Assembly: GCF_910592395.1 (NCBI RefSeq)
Contig: NC_088314.1
Location: forward strand, 17,397,998-17,461,997
DNA: 64,000 nt
Direction of reading: 5' to 3'
DNA from: Lineus longissimus
Taxonomy: Eukaryota; Nemertea; Pilidiophora; Heteronemertea; Lineidae
Shown here: positions 24,755 to 36,109 of the stretch, in pieces
How positions within the stretch are numbered: the first letter of the stretch is position 1
Layout: each line of letters opens with the position of its first letter
The notes under the pieces: model-generated
Database searches by the model: none
Told to the model about the DNA's origin: nothing
The model's input: only the letters and a program-made list of their open reading frames with translations
Program-made: the position numbers and the translations under genes

Positions 24755-25844
24755 TGTTTAAACCTTTAGACCTGGATTGGGTATTCAATATTTGCTATTT
24801 CGTTCAAAGATATATTCCTTAAAATAATGCAGACCAAAATGAGGAGATTTATTACAGGAAAATATTAGTTTATAGGCGAAAAACAATTACTGGACAAATC
24901 ATATTTTAATACACTGCTATAGATGTAGGCCTACCTTACATAAAACCTCCCTCCTGATTGAATTCGCATATATTGTAACTATGAAAACACGTTTTATTTT
25001 TACCTTTCGAGTACACGAGGATATAGTTGGAACTCAACAAAGCATTGGACGGTGTAATTCGCGAGTCAGAACAAGAGCTCTATCATCAATAAGAATCTGA
25101 TTGAAATCTCGAATTTGAAAGCAAAAAGAAGCGTTCAATATCGGCCTAGTTGGCACTGTTGTGCAGATGTCTCAAATCAACTGTCCACATGCTATATTCC
25201 CACAATATAGATCACTGTATCTCAAACGCACCCGGTCAATCCTAATGAAAATTCATGTATTTCTTGATCTATATTTCTCCCACATTGAGTGTAAATAATT
25301 CTGGAACAAATTTCCCTCGAGTACAAGAAACGAATCATAACTCATCAACCCGGACCTTCGGCGCATTTTTTCCCTACCGATGTTTCTATATAGCAGAGAG
25401 GTGACAGGCACTGATGTTTCCACTGCACAACTCCGACAGATCTATGAAATAATCATGCCTGGTCTTTCTATCTGTCTATTGTGTCGAAACACTGATATAT
25501 GGGGAACAACCAAAAATGTTACACCTGGAACTGACACACTGCTCATATCGTGACTTCTTCACCTGTAGTCCCCGATCGATTGGTCCATAGGGTCGTGGTC
25601 GGGCCAACACGTGGCTACCGGCTGATATAATCCGTATTCAAACTACAGGGACCACAGTTAAAGGTGAACGATAGGACACATGCAGCGTACCTATTTATAT
25701 TCACGTTTTCGCCCTCTTGGTTCATTCGTTCATTAGATTTCGTAGACGCCTGACTTGCTGAACACTGATCCGAATTAGAATTTCCTGCATTCATTATTCC
25801 GTATTTCCTTTTTACCCAAGAAAATTCTTGAAGAGTCATACGCA

Positions 25845-28181
25845 ATGCATACGCTGGTCGCTCTTTTTGTGGTGGTCATGGCCATCAACGCGCCAACACA
25901 TTCCGCAGGTAAGTCCCAAAATTCGTTCAATCTTTTTGCGATAGGTTTCCCCGGAGAATCAAAAGCTTTCGGGGCAGACTAGAGTAAGTCACGTGACAAC
26001 CACGTCAACATCTATCCAGGCTAAAGTCTCATCCTTACGCACATCGACAGTAGGTGTATTTAAGAGATTTTATGGTCTTACAATACAATATCATAATTAT
26101 TGGCACAGCCATTTGATTTTTAGGCCCATTTTAAAACCTAACATCTGATTTGAACTTGTCTGATATTATTCTCTTTCTCACACAGCAAAAAAAACGCGAT
26201 CAAAGCTTTGTGAATGTCCCAAACCGAAACAACGCAGGATGTTCACTCTTTCAATCAATCCCAAAGGTGAAAAATGCCTTAAGTTTCAATACCGCATCAA
26301 ACCAGTCGACAGGAACCTGACAGTTGCCTTGAAGATAGATGGCGTCATCGGAGCTCCGATCTTGTCAGCAGCCGGCGGCAGTGGGAGGGACTGGAAAAGT
26401 GCGACGGTTGAGATCAGTCAAAGGCGAAAGAAGTACACGGTAAATAGCATCCATCTTATTCATGAACAGTGTGTGTAAGAACATATACCTACAAGGGTTG
26501 CGCGTTTTAGCGAGCATTTGTTGACCAAGTCCAATGGTATTTTACGCCGCGGTGCCCAATAACCTTGGCGCCAAACGTTCCCAAAACCGCGTATGAAGAA
26601 ATATATTTTTTGGTTTTGACATATTCGCTTTTGAGCGGATGAACGCAACATGATTACTTATTTGAGCATGTAGGTACATGGATGGGACTATAATATTATA
26701 TTCAATGATGCTGACATTTCTTTCAGATCGTTTTTGACGGTGTTCGACATGCTAATCGAAAGGGTCCTGTCGCCATCAGAGACTTAACAGTCCATGACGG
26801 GATTTGTACAGGTAATTATTTTAACGTATAAAATTCATTTCACTTTTTTATTTATAGACGGCTTCAGTTCAAAGAAAATGTCACGGCGTATAGTATTCAT
26901 TTACGGTCTGATTCCATCACCATGATTACAGCGGGAAACCGCGGCGGTTTCACATGTTCCACAGGCTTTGTGGTCAGGTACAATCGCCGAGCCAATACCC
27001 TCCATTGAAATTAATCCGAGGCCTGTGAAATCCGCGTGGTTTACCGCGTTCGCCAGCGGTTTCTGCTTCAATGGAGATGACATTTTAGAGAATGGAAGCA
27101 TTATAGGCGAGCAGTCACACATGTATTCCTTACTAAAATGTACTGATCCAGTATCTCAGCAATAAAACGAAATTGATAGTTTTTGTTTGAGTTGATTAAT
27201 TTTTTTCTTTCTTTTTAGAGCACAGCTGCCTACGTGAGTATAATATGGTTTAGCTGTTAAGCGTCTTATTAGTGGCCTGATGACCAATCACTGATCCCAT
27301 AGGATCCGGACCAGCCAGACTTGGAAGATACTCTTTACCCGAAAAGTACCGTACCCGGGCGAGATAAAGAACTATATCCGGCCGGCGCTTTATCTTTTTA
27401 CTCTTCAATGAATAACACTTTGAAAAGCGTATGTTTAACAGGGATCTTTTGAAAACCTTGTCAGCTATGTCATAACGTTTTAGGAGTGCTGAATTATGAA
27501 ATAATACATACATCATTGTTTTGACCCATGACAACGGATTGTAGACGTAACAATACATTTTGCCAAATACTCAATTCTTAGAACTTAACTTAGTTATTAT
27601 AACGAGTAATGCATCATTATCTTCCTTAAATAGTTCCGAAATCAAGAATGAATATATTTAATTTATTGTTATCGACACTTCCGTAGAAAATTATCCGCAA
27701 ATATGTTCAAATAAAAAAATATTGAGTCGAGAGCTGAGCGTCGACAAGGACATTAATAGCTCTATAGACAATATTGGGCGATTGTGATGTAAGTAGGAGG
27801 AAACCGGAGACCCTGGAGGAAACCTAGACGCTGTCGAAGAGAGTCACCCTCTCTACACGAGCGTACCGGGACCGAGCGGGAATCGAATAAGTGGATAAGG
27901 AGATGAGAGTGAATACCCCGCTCCCCCCCCCCAAAAAACACCAGATGTTTTGTGTAGAGTGTTGGTTTGTGCATGATGGAAGATTATAATGATGTAAAAA
28001 CTTTCCCTCTTCCATTCCAGCTGACCAATGCAACCTTCGTAGGAGGCAAGCATGTTTTAATGACAATGAGGTCTTTAGGCAAAGGGTATTCGGTTTGATG
28101 AGGAATTGCACCTGCCATGTTCGGATCATCCGCGGCAAACCTAAACCTAAAATCGTATGCGACGAAAAAACTGTGGAATAA
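25845..28181 (+). CDS. Secreted MAM-domain protein with a Cys-rich basic tail, 192 aa, 5 exons (complete)
   Basis: Exons are 25845-25908, 26186-26439, 26727-26811, 27219-27233 and 28021-28181, in frame throughout and ending TAA. Exon 1 encodes a signal peptide (MHTLVALFVVVMAINAPTHSA). Exons 2 and 3 encode a MAM-like module: a CECPKP start, LTVALKIDGVIGAPI, DWKSATVEI, then IVFDGVRHANRKGPVAIRD at its end. MAM modules are adhesion domains of extracellular proteins. Exon 4 is only 15 bases. Exon 5 adds a basic tail with NLRRRQACFND and RNCTCHVR; from HSC onwards there are six Cys. The first three exons match the minus-strand gene at 36110-41331 closely in sequence, length and phase, so the two are paralogs with different C-termini. 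An AATAAA overlaps the stop. Intron 4 contains a reversed SINE. No transmembrane segment follows, so secretion is expected. Confidence 0.85.
27717..27888 (-). mobile_element. 5'-truncated SINE, reverse orientation, in MAM gene intron 4
   Basis: This is the reverse complement of the SINE at 24301-24520, from the tail (aatattgagtcgagagctga) to the B-box (gggaatcgaat). The A-box part is missing, as expected for 5' truncation. Confidence 0.75.
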
Positions 28182-28182
28182 A
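28177..28182 (+). promoter_or_regulatory. Candidate polyadenylation signal overlapping the stop codon
   Basis: AATAAA spans the TAA stop of the MAM gene. If it is used, the 3' untranslated region would be only a few tens of bases long. Confidence 0.3.
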
Positions 28183-28609
28183 TTTCCAATTATTTATACA
28201 TGTATAAGTGCTGGTCTTTTGACCAAGTCCATCAAAAGTGCTCTGTGATTTCGATTGGCTGCAAGTTACTGATAAGCTATTCTAGTAGAGCAATTAGAAT
28301 TAGATGACCGGACAACACAATATTCAATATTCGGCAGGGCAGAAAGGTATTGATGCCATTTAAGCCACGGTGCAACCTTGTAATGAAGTGATGAACACTT
28401 CAAGAATCATTTGAGTAAACTTGCGGCCAACGGAAACCGCAGAGTAGTCTTTATGTACACTATACTCGGTCAAAAGCCCAGCAGCAAAGAAAGAGTGACA
28501 ATGATACTTAGAGCTACAGAGTCGTTGAATATTTCTTATAACATTCTGAAGAATAAAGGACGAAAGAAAAACACACCATGCGTTTCGTTGGTTATTTAGA
28601 AAACATAAG

Positions 28610-28830
28610 GCAGGTTTCGAAACCCCTACGTACGACGAAATACGAACGACGAAGGTCTGTCGTGTCATCAAGCCATGTGCTAACTAATTTACGCGACACT
28701 CTTAAATCATCTTCTGTACTAATTTGTACGAGGAATCGGGTAAACTTTCGAAAAAAGTCGTCAATAAAGTACATTTACATACTTCGTACTTCGTTGTTCG
28801 TAACTCTTCGTTAAGGGTTGCAAAATCTGC
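28610..28830. repeat. Dispersed inverted-repeat element; related copies at about 45090-45315 and 57900-58125
   Basis: TACGACGAAATACGAACGAC at the left partly mirrors acttcgtacttcgttgttcg at the right. The right half (gtacgaggaatcg, then acttcgtacttcgt) recurs in both copies of the tandem duplication. This looks like an old MITE family. Confidence 0.5.
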
Positions 28831-28999
28831 CTATTATGTAAAATCCACCTCAACGAAGGATTTTCGTTGCAACAACCGCTAACAATTATCTCACTTGACG
28901 AAAATATCAGTTTAATTCACAGATCAGCATTCTCTTTATTGCGCATCACAGCGATAATAATCACAGGTCGCCTCGAACAAATCCCCTTTGCCTGTGTGG

Positions 29000-29298
29000 T
29001 GAGGTTACAGTCCTGGTCACCAATAGGCGACTGTCTGTTGTGGTCACAATCACTCCAGGTTATCAATATGCGATAGTGTGTGTTGACACCAACTGCGATT
29101 TCGCAACCAGTCCTGCATGGTCATCCATATGAGACAGTTTGTGAACATATCAATTTTGACGTCACAACCATCCTTACAAGTCTGAGGTGACATCAAGGTG
29201 ATGTTACAAACACTCCATCCAATGAATATGCGACAACCTGTGTATGACACATGGTGTGATGTCCCAACCAGTCCTGGTCACTTACTGTCTGTGGTGTT
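29000..29298. repeat. Degenerate minisatellite
   Basis: Diverged units of about 50-80 bp each carry a motif like CAACCAGTCCTGGTCATCAA, then TATGCGACAGTCTGTG. Four to five units are recognisable, and a further fragment follows the 132-bp repeat at about 29455-29540. Open frames here follow the repeat and are not genes. Confidence 0.5.
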
Positions 29299-29430
29299 AA
29301 TCTTCTCTCAATAAAGCAGTGTCAAACGCCATCGGGAGTATAGCAGGGTCGTTTGCACGCGATATTCGCTTGAACCTTGCTTGAACTGTCCATTGTACCG
29401 CCAAGCCGCCATGTCGACTTTCAATCATTC
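29299..29430 (+). repeat. 132-bp direct repeat, copy 1
   Basis: Starts aatcttctctcaataaagca and ends gtcgactttcaatcattc. It is identical base for base to 31455-31586 and interrupts the minisatellite. The ends are not TG...CA and the flanks show no clear target duplication. Confidence 0.9.
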
Positions 29431-31454
29431 ACTTTTCTGATGTTATAACCATATTCCTTGTCATCCATATAAGAAAGTCTTTAATGGCATCTAGTGTAAT
29501 ATCGCTACCAGTTCTGGCTACTAATAAGTTGTGACATTGTTAATTCACACGGGAACAATAACCATTGGGTTTCACACATTGTAACCCCACTATTGAGCGT
29601 TTGCAATGCAAAACAAACGGGTCTTGATCGAGGTCTACATTGTCGTCTGCACCAAATCCATCGCATGGTGACAATTAAGAAGATAGGATGTCGAACATAA
29701 GATACTATTTCCTGTGCAACACTGGAAAATAAACAGCCTGGCGTCGAGATTTGAGATTGCTTGACATTCAGACAGTGTCGCGTTTGTCCAATAGCACTTA
29801 GAGAAAACTGTGTAGCCTTTAGTTCTGTAGTTAAGCTTGGGGTCCTCACTCTCCGTTGTCCTCGTTACTAACGATGTCGTGACGGCGTGACGGCTTGATA
29901 ATGAAGACATTCCCGACAAATCGTCGAACTGGTGACTGTGGAAGATTTGGCCCAATCTGAATTCTTTCCCTTTTATGGGTGATTGGTTGATGAAAGTTGT
30001 CGATACAGTCTACATGATGATTTCAGCACGCGAATGGAGTGATCATACGCACATTTTGCGTGTTTATACACCTTTAAACCTACAAGAAACGCTTTAAAAA
30101 ATTGTTCAGACCATCTCTACTTGGATATACTTAAGTCAGATCACTGGTCACAACTTGAGATTGTGGGTTGTGGCTGGTGGCGTTTTCGACGAAGGACAAT
30201 AAATATTTTTGCCTTCGAAAACGCACCTCGCGGATACGAGTGAAGACGAAAATGTGTATTTCATGCTAGGATGACTGTTTTATTCTGAGTACATGTATTA
30301 TGTTACAACACAAATTATTAATGCAAAAAGAGAGCTGCCGTCGGTTGTATGTTGCGCAATATACCGCCATGTCCGCGTTGTCGGTCAATGTATCCTTCAT
30401 ATTTTGCCACGCGCACATTCATGCGGAATGGTTGGCCAATGAAATTGCTCGTAACCCGTCGATTGATGTTGCCAACCTCACCTTCATGATAAGGTTACTC
30501 GTCTTCGATATACTACGTCACAGTACACTCGTGTCAGGTCGGAATGGTTGTGCAAATACTTCCGTAGAAGATGTTCCTGTCATAAAAGAAATTGGGCAAT
30601 GCATGATTGTGTATTCACAAACAAGTAAAGTTTCACGTTTTACAAAGCTTTGGAGGCAAAACCAAAGGACGCATTTTGCTAAAATACTCGCCGGATTTTC
30701 TTAAAGGTTCTGAAAATTTTTAAACCCCTGAAATTGCAGATATACATGTATTTTGAGCTGAAATTTTGACTTCGATAGAATTATCGTTCTATTACGCGTG
30801 GTCGGGAGTGGCTTGGACAACCCGACATTCACCCCGGAGAGAGACCTCAAACAAAGTCCAACAAGGGAAACTCGGCAAATTTTGCAGGCCAAATTCAATT
30901 AAAAACAGCAAACAGGCAGATGCTGGCTTAAACCTGACCGAGAAACGGGTTTCATGGGGGTCGGTTTTTACTCAGTTTGTACTGGTTTTTGTTTTACTCC
31001 GTAATTCGGTATCGGAGGTCTCGATCGGTAAGCAGACAGATTCTCCAATTCGGGTAATGCTCGGAGTTCAGGCTTTTGTTTTCTATCGTTTGATACCGCT
31101 CTGCTTGTCCGTTAGCGAAAGGATTATTGCTTACCTTAATAGACTCTTTTCAGCTGCTCATTGCTTCGATATAGTATCTATTACGGACTACTCTATATTT
31201 ACCTGCAAAGACAACAGTAACTGCTTATTGTGTTTGATAACTTGCACCGTGCCCCTTTGATGTCACAATACAAATGTGTCGTGTATGACTTAGTTCATTG
31301 GTCATGTATGTAATATGTACTACTACTATGCATTGACTTCGGACTTGGTCAAAGGTATGACGATTCTAGTGCTTGAAAATAGCTCTGCACAATCTGTGAA
31401 GCCAATGCTATGCACTATGTGCTGTGAGATTCAAGGCTGTAGTAACTCAGTTCC
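29431..31454. other. Spacer between identical 132-bp repeats; no supported gene
   Basis: An ATG-initiated frame of 134 codons at 30300-30704 has no recognisable domain. Just before it, a short hairpin (gcgttttcgacgaagg / ccttcgaaaacgc, about 30180-30226) occurs. Other frames lack plausible starts. If the repeats bound one mobile unit, this 2 kb would be its interior, but I see no reverse transcriptase, integrase or transposase. Confidence 0.35.
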
Positions 31455-31586
31455 AATCTTCTCTCAATAAAGCAGTGTCAAACGCCATCGGGAGTATAGC
31501 AGGGTCGTTTGCACGCGATATTCGCTTGAACCTTGCTTGAACTGTCCATTGTACCGCCAAGCCGCCATGTCGACTTTCAATCATTC
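31455..31586 (+). repeat. 132-bp direct repeat, copy 2
   Basis: Identical to 29299-29430, in the same orientation. It is followed immediately by the fold-back region at 31.6-32.7 kb. Confidence 0.9.
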
Positions 31587-31648
31587 CCTGCCGCTTTTAA
31601 TTGAGGGCATTGATACCGAACTGGAGGTATTGGTTGTCTCACCAAAAC

Positions 31649-31721
31649 CACTCGGGTGGCGCAAAAAGTAGACCAATCCGAGGCGAAACCGAGGGTTACG
31701 CCAACTTTTTGCTACACCCGT
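31649..31721. repeat. Imperfect inverted repeat
   Basis: cactcgggtggcgcaaaaagt at the left pairs with actttttgctacacccgtg at the right. It is the first of three fold-back structures in a 1 kb stretch. Confidence 0.6.
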
Positions 31722-31867
31722 GTGTTTTTGGCGAGGCAATCGAAACCGACAGTTCGACTAAGCGGTTTTGGTTGCCGATTCTAAAAGGCCTTAGTCACAG
31801 TATATCATTGTTTCTAATACAAAATACATTACGCCTCGTTTTGATCGGAGCGGTCTTGGTATCGTAA

Positions 31868-31894
31868 CCAATGACCGCCTGGGTAGGTATAAAA
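31868..31894 (+). promoter_or_regulatory. Candidate CCAAT plus TATA promoter
   Basis: A CCAAT motif at 31868-31872 is followed by TATAAAA at 31888-31894, 62 bases upstream of the ATG at 31956. The CCAAT block (gagcggtcttgg...ccaatgaccgcc) recurs inside the hairpin at 32371-32403, so it could equally be repeat sequence. No transcript evidence is available. Confidence 0.35.
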
Positions 31895-31955
31895 TTCTGA
31901 ATTTTAGCAGACGAATTATTTTCACCAAGAAGCAACGACTCAGCCCCACAAAACA

Positions 31956-32477
31956 ATGTCAAGAACACGAGATTTTGAAGTATTCCCCGATATTGGGATT
32001 TGTGAAGTAGGGAGGATACCCGAGGACTCTTTCGAGGTCGTCAGTCAGGATTCAGAAGAGGTCAAAGACGAGGAAATGGTAGAAATCGAGCTAGCAGACT
32101 GGGAATTCCCTTGCTGCGTGACGTCATCTTCACAAGCAACAATATGGCGGAGTTCCGGACACCATGCTGGATCATTCTTTGCCGAAAACGGAACATATAT
32201 ACCTTTCAAATCGTATTTAATTTGTTTAATTTTGAAACCTTTTAGAATAGAAATTAATACCTCGCTGTCGGTCATTGGTTGTATAATCAAGACCGCTCGG
32301 GTAGACCTCAAATTACGTCCAAAACTCTCGGCGAAGCGCCTCGGGTTTTGGACTGCATTTTCGGTCTACCCGAGCGGTCTTGATTATACAACCAATGACC
32401 GCCAGCTCGGTATTAATTCCTTAAACCATTACCTCAGGCACGTGGAAATAAGAGCTCAACATCCCCAAATCGACTGA
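31956..32477 (+). CDS. Acidic ORF downstream of TATA box, unrecognised
   Basis: An ATG-initiated frame of 173 codons. The first 53 residues are strongly acidic (for example SQDSEEVKDEEMVEIELADW) and look protein-like. From about residue 95 on, the frame runs through the 171-nt hairpin at 32250-32420, so its sequence there is dictated by the palindrome. A first exon truncated by a fold-back element, or a chance frame, are both possible. No family is recognised. Confidence 0.25.
   Translation: MSRTRDFEVFPDIGICEVGRIPEDSFEVVSQDSEEVKDEEMVEIELADWEFPCCVTSSSQATIWRSSGHHAGSFFAENGTYIPFKSYLICLILKPFRIEINTSLSVIGCIIKTARVDLKLRPKLSAKRLGFWTAFSVYPSGLDYTTNDRQLGINSLNHYLRHVEIRAQHPQID
32250..32420. repeat. 171-nt fold-back hairpin
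   Basis: GGTCATTGGTTGTATAATCA...GCTCGGGTAGACC is mirrored by GGTCTACCCGAGC...TGATTATACAACCAATGACC. The outer parts (aattaatacc / ggtattaatt) and the inner parts (gtccaaaac / gttttggac) also pair, so nearly the whole stretch folds on itself. Confidence 0.85.
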
Positions 32478-32678
32478 CAACATCCCCCCCCCCCCCCCCA
32501 CACACACACGCACATTTGCAACACGATAACAAGGTCATCGCAAAAGATTTTATCAGAACTCCAACTGTTTTGCATAGTGAGAATACTACATTTTATCATG
32601 GCACACAGCAGTAATCTTTAATATCTACCTGTTCGCCGAAAATTGGTGGGCTATTGAGCTCTTATTTCCACGTGCCTG
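32435..32678. repeat. Perfect 23-bp inverted repeat, arms 198 bp apart
   Basis: 32435-32457 (CAGGCACGTGGAAATAAGAG, plus CTC) is the exact reverse complement of 32656-32678. A CACGTG E-box lies in each arm. A run of about 18 C and a CA repeat lie between the arms. Confidence 0.85.
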
Positions 32679-34429
32679 TGCCATAACTGCTGAATTAAAA
32701 AATAACCAAGGCACCGTTTGCCAACAGGGTTTGTGTTACTTATCGAGCCACCCACTCATTGCCGCCCTCCATTATATCTTGGTTACAGATTGCAAAGATC
32801 CAGGTTGGAAATTTCCCAGCTGGTAAGGGTGAGGAAAATGTCATTCACCTACCATATTTTCACAAGGTTAAACATTTTGAACATCTGTACTCATTCACAG
32901 AAAGGAAACTTGAAAATAGAATTCGAAATAAGGCTACTTCCCCACGTCAAACTACAACTGGCGCAGGGCGATGATGTACTTGGGGAACAACCCACCCTGA
33001 AGACAAGCATTCAGTGCTAGCTCTGGGCGATATGGTGTCTTAGGGGAACACCCCATCTTGAAGATCAGCTGTTTGGCTCCCCTCTTCATAACTAGACGCA
33101 AGGGCCCAACGCGCCGCGTAGCGGCAAAAAAGCGAAGCTGGCGAAACATTTATAACGGGTCACCGTCACTTATTATTGGACTTATAGCGCATTTACGGGG
33201 TTGCAACTATTTTGCTTTATAGTGTCACCAGGAAAGAAAAGCATGCGACCTAACGCCGATCTATTTGTATAAAGTGATAATTGGAAGGTATATAGTAGGA
33301 AATATCAATAAAATAATCATTCCATGTCGTCTTTTGAGGGCATTTTTGATTGTAAAAAATATATGTGTACGTCACCGTAGTCTCTGCAATGATAATTTTA
33401 TCAGAGCAGTCTCGCGCAAGTAGAAGTTCTTTACCTATTAGTTCTTCACTTATTAGTCTCAACGTCTGGTGCAAAGCCAGACGTTTTCCATTACGATTTC
33501 ACTACGATGTTTGACAAGAAGGAGCAGTGCGCGAGATATGCTAATGAGCAGACTTCCCTCGCTTGAGTTTCTGAAGAATGTTCCATATCGCGCTAAGCTC
33601 ATCACTACTGATTATGTCAGGCGTGCAACGGTAGGTATCTGCTCCCCAACTTCCACCCTAATACGGTACAATAAGTTACCATTTGATGGGAATGGGACAA
33701 TGCCCTCACTGTGTATGGAGTCATAGGGATAAGAAGACATTATTCATTAGTGTTGGTACAAGTGATTTTGCCCAAAAAGCATGCGCATTCAAAAAACAAA
33801 ATATGCAAGGTATCACGTAGCCTACATGACCATGACGACGTGCAGAAAGTGCACTGGCCAGTGCATACCCTATGGCTATGTACTAGTAAACATGGTAAAC
33901 ATGAACAACATCATTATTCATCGGCAGTTCATTTTACTCCGAGCTTTTCCTGAAACATGATATAGCCATGATGATTAGGCCTACCATGTACCATGACCAA
34001 TAACAGCACTAGATCATGTAGATGTCAACAAGTTCACATGAACCGTATAATCCTGCATGGCGCATGTGGGGCATGCGTCTAAACCAAAGCCCCAAAATCA
34101 CTTGTTTTGGTCTATTTCACTTGTGTTTCCCCCGTCTCCCAGTCCATAATACATTTACAGTTTACAATCCCCGATCATGGCCCAACAAAAGGTCATCGGC
34201 TGACTAAAGGAACACAACTGTTCAATGGATTGTGTTGAATGCGATCAAACTACGTCTTTTCAATCGTGGATTGTAAATTTAACCCCATGGGCCTAGGGAA
34301 GGCCCTATAACAATACTTTCGACACAGTTATTATCTCCGCTGCCTCCACCATGTTACACACAGTGCTCACTGCTGATTCTAAAATGCGCCACCTAGTCAA
34401 AACAGGACATATGTTCTTCTAGGAATAGA

Positions 34430-35222
34430 TCTCTTTCCAATATTTCGTCATTCCACTATCGTCATCACCTCATCATACTTTCATTGACATTACAGGCACA
34501 CATCCACAGAGCACTCTTCAAATCATCTACACAGTGGTTATCCAACTAGGATTATAAAGGTAATTTCCTAGCCCCGCACAGTGGGTTTCAGTCTTGATAA
34601 AGGGGCACTATTGCTAGCAGCTTGGTAGGCAAGATAAAGTTAGACGAAGTAGCCGATAGGGGTCTCTCACCCCTCAAAGTCCGTCACAACTATTCAAGTT
34701 TGTACAAGGAATACATGCAGCGCTGACTCTAACAAGACCCAATGGGAATGTCGCACAGTCATCTGTCAAAAACAAGACCTATGTTGCAGTATGATCTCTT
34801 GCCAATATTTGATAATTGCACTATCGTCATCACCTCATCATACTTCATTGACATTACAGGCACACATTGACATAGACCACTGTTGCAGTCAACGACACAG
34901 TCGCTATCCAAGTAGCATTATAGAGGTAATTATCATTATCATACCTCATTAGCATGTGAACCAATCACATCGCGTCCTTTGCGATCACGGCAAAGCCTCA
35001 TGGAATAATGTCTTTCACCGTTGAATAATTTTTCATATTCCATGCCTACAACTTCAATTTCTTCATATTCCATTGCTAGAAGTTCAATACTAATATAATA
35101 TCCAAGATAAAGTTACAAGAAGTAGTCAATAGGGGTCTCTCACCTCTCACTGTATGTCCACACTATTCACGCTTGTACGAGGAATACATTCAATGCTGAA
35201 TCTAACAACACCCAGTGCCCTT
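34430..35222. repeat. Two diverged tandem units inside the Helitron-like element
   Basis: The block with cactatcgtcatcacctcat and ttgacattacaggcacaca occurs at about 34438-34565 and 34803-34932. The following block (gataaagtta...ataggggtctctcac) occurs at about 34629-34755 and 35103-35222. Unit length is roughly 365-485 bp. Confidence 0.7.
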
Positions 35223-35926
35223 ACTCTGTATATTAGTCACTGGAAGATGGCCCATTTCACTCCTTGCTTCTACTTCACCTATAGTCTCATTGCAAACGCC
35301 TCAGTTCTATGATATCACATTCACTTTCAGCTGTCATGCAACGCAACAACTGTGCTATCTGCCATCGCACATCAACGAAGAAGTGCAGCCGCCCACATTC
35401 CACTTCACGTCTGTCCGACTAGCTGCAATCCTCGAGGACGCCCCACTGTACCACGATTTCACTACGATGTTTGACAAGAAGGAGCAGTGCGCGAGATAGG
35501 CTAATGAGCAGACTTCCCTCGCTTGAGTTTCGGAAGAATGTTCCATATCGCGCTAAGCTGACCACTGCTGACTGTTGACTGTGCTTTGAGAGAGACTGGC
35601 GCCATGCCTAGAGATATGACTGACCCCTATTGGCAAATTTGTATGACTTTATCTTGCCTACCTAGCTGCTGCCTATAGTCTCCCTTTAACTGCGGAACAC
35701 TTCAAAGTCGATAAAATGCCATGTTCCACCTTTTAATGTGTTCAGACCGCCATTTTCAAAATAATCAAGTCAGGACACTGCCTTCTAGTCTCATAATAAA
35801 TTTTGCTTTCCTCAATAATAACATTTCTTCTTCTTCAATGCTTTCATCATTCCAAACCTCTCCTCCTCTGACTTTTACAGGGGTACAGTCATGGCAATCA
35901 AAACCCAAATACTGAAACCAAATGCC

Positions 35927-35988
35927 TGTTGACTGTGCTTTAAGAGAGACTGGCGCCATGCCTAGTCTCTCTTAAAGCACAGTCAACA
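35927..35988. repeat. Perfect 25-bp stem hairpin, subterminal in the Helitron-like element
   Basis: The stem starts TGTTGACTGTGCTTTAAGAG, the loop is ggcgccatgcct, and the mirror arm ends at 35988. The short element carries the same hairpin at 61666-61727 with one mismatch. A half copy lies at about 35573-35612. Confidence 0.9.
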
Positions 35989-36109
35989 GACACCAACCCC
36001 CTCAGACTCAGAAACCACAAACGCCCAACCCTTCCTGCTACCTTAATACTTCTGGATTCGCCCTGATACCCTTTGATGAGTCAGTGAAGCAACGAGAATT
36101 AAGGCCGAG

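Larger units (their letters stand above)
33092..36056 (-). mobile_element. Helitron-like element, about 2.97 kb
   Basis: Both ends are shared with the 843-bp element at 60953-61795. Read on the minus strand, it starts TCCAGAAGTATTAAGG after an A and ends GGGCCCTTGCGTCTAG before a T, as expected for Helitrons (TC...CTRR, inserted between A and T). A GC-rich hairpin (GCCGCTACGCGGC) lies about 17 bases before the CTAG end. Inside are a tandem repeat of about 0.4 kb and a duplicated internal block (33490-33600 and 35455-35570). No Rep/helicase frame is seen, so it is non-autonomous. A plus-strand frame at 35215-35499 (CYLPSHINEEVQPPTFHFTS) is of unknown origin and might be captured sequence. The right end lies 54 bases beyond the stop codon of the MAM-PAN-EGF gene. 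Confidence 0.6.

Noticed and set aside
30766-31260. 164-codon plus-strand frame
   Set aside because: The frame starts from TTG, lacks an early ATG and has low-quality composition; it probably arises by chance.
29299-31586. LTR retrotransposon bounded by the 132-bp repeats
   Set aside because: Ends are not TG...CA, no flanking duplication is seen, and no primer-binding site, polypurine tract or gag/pol frame was found in the 2 kb interior.
32480-32502. Poly-C tracts (also 7480, 27925, 38155, 63377, 63686) as functional elements
   Set aside because: Simple homopolymers prone to slippage and sequencing error; no context suggests function.
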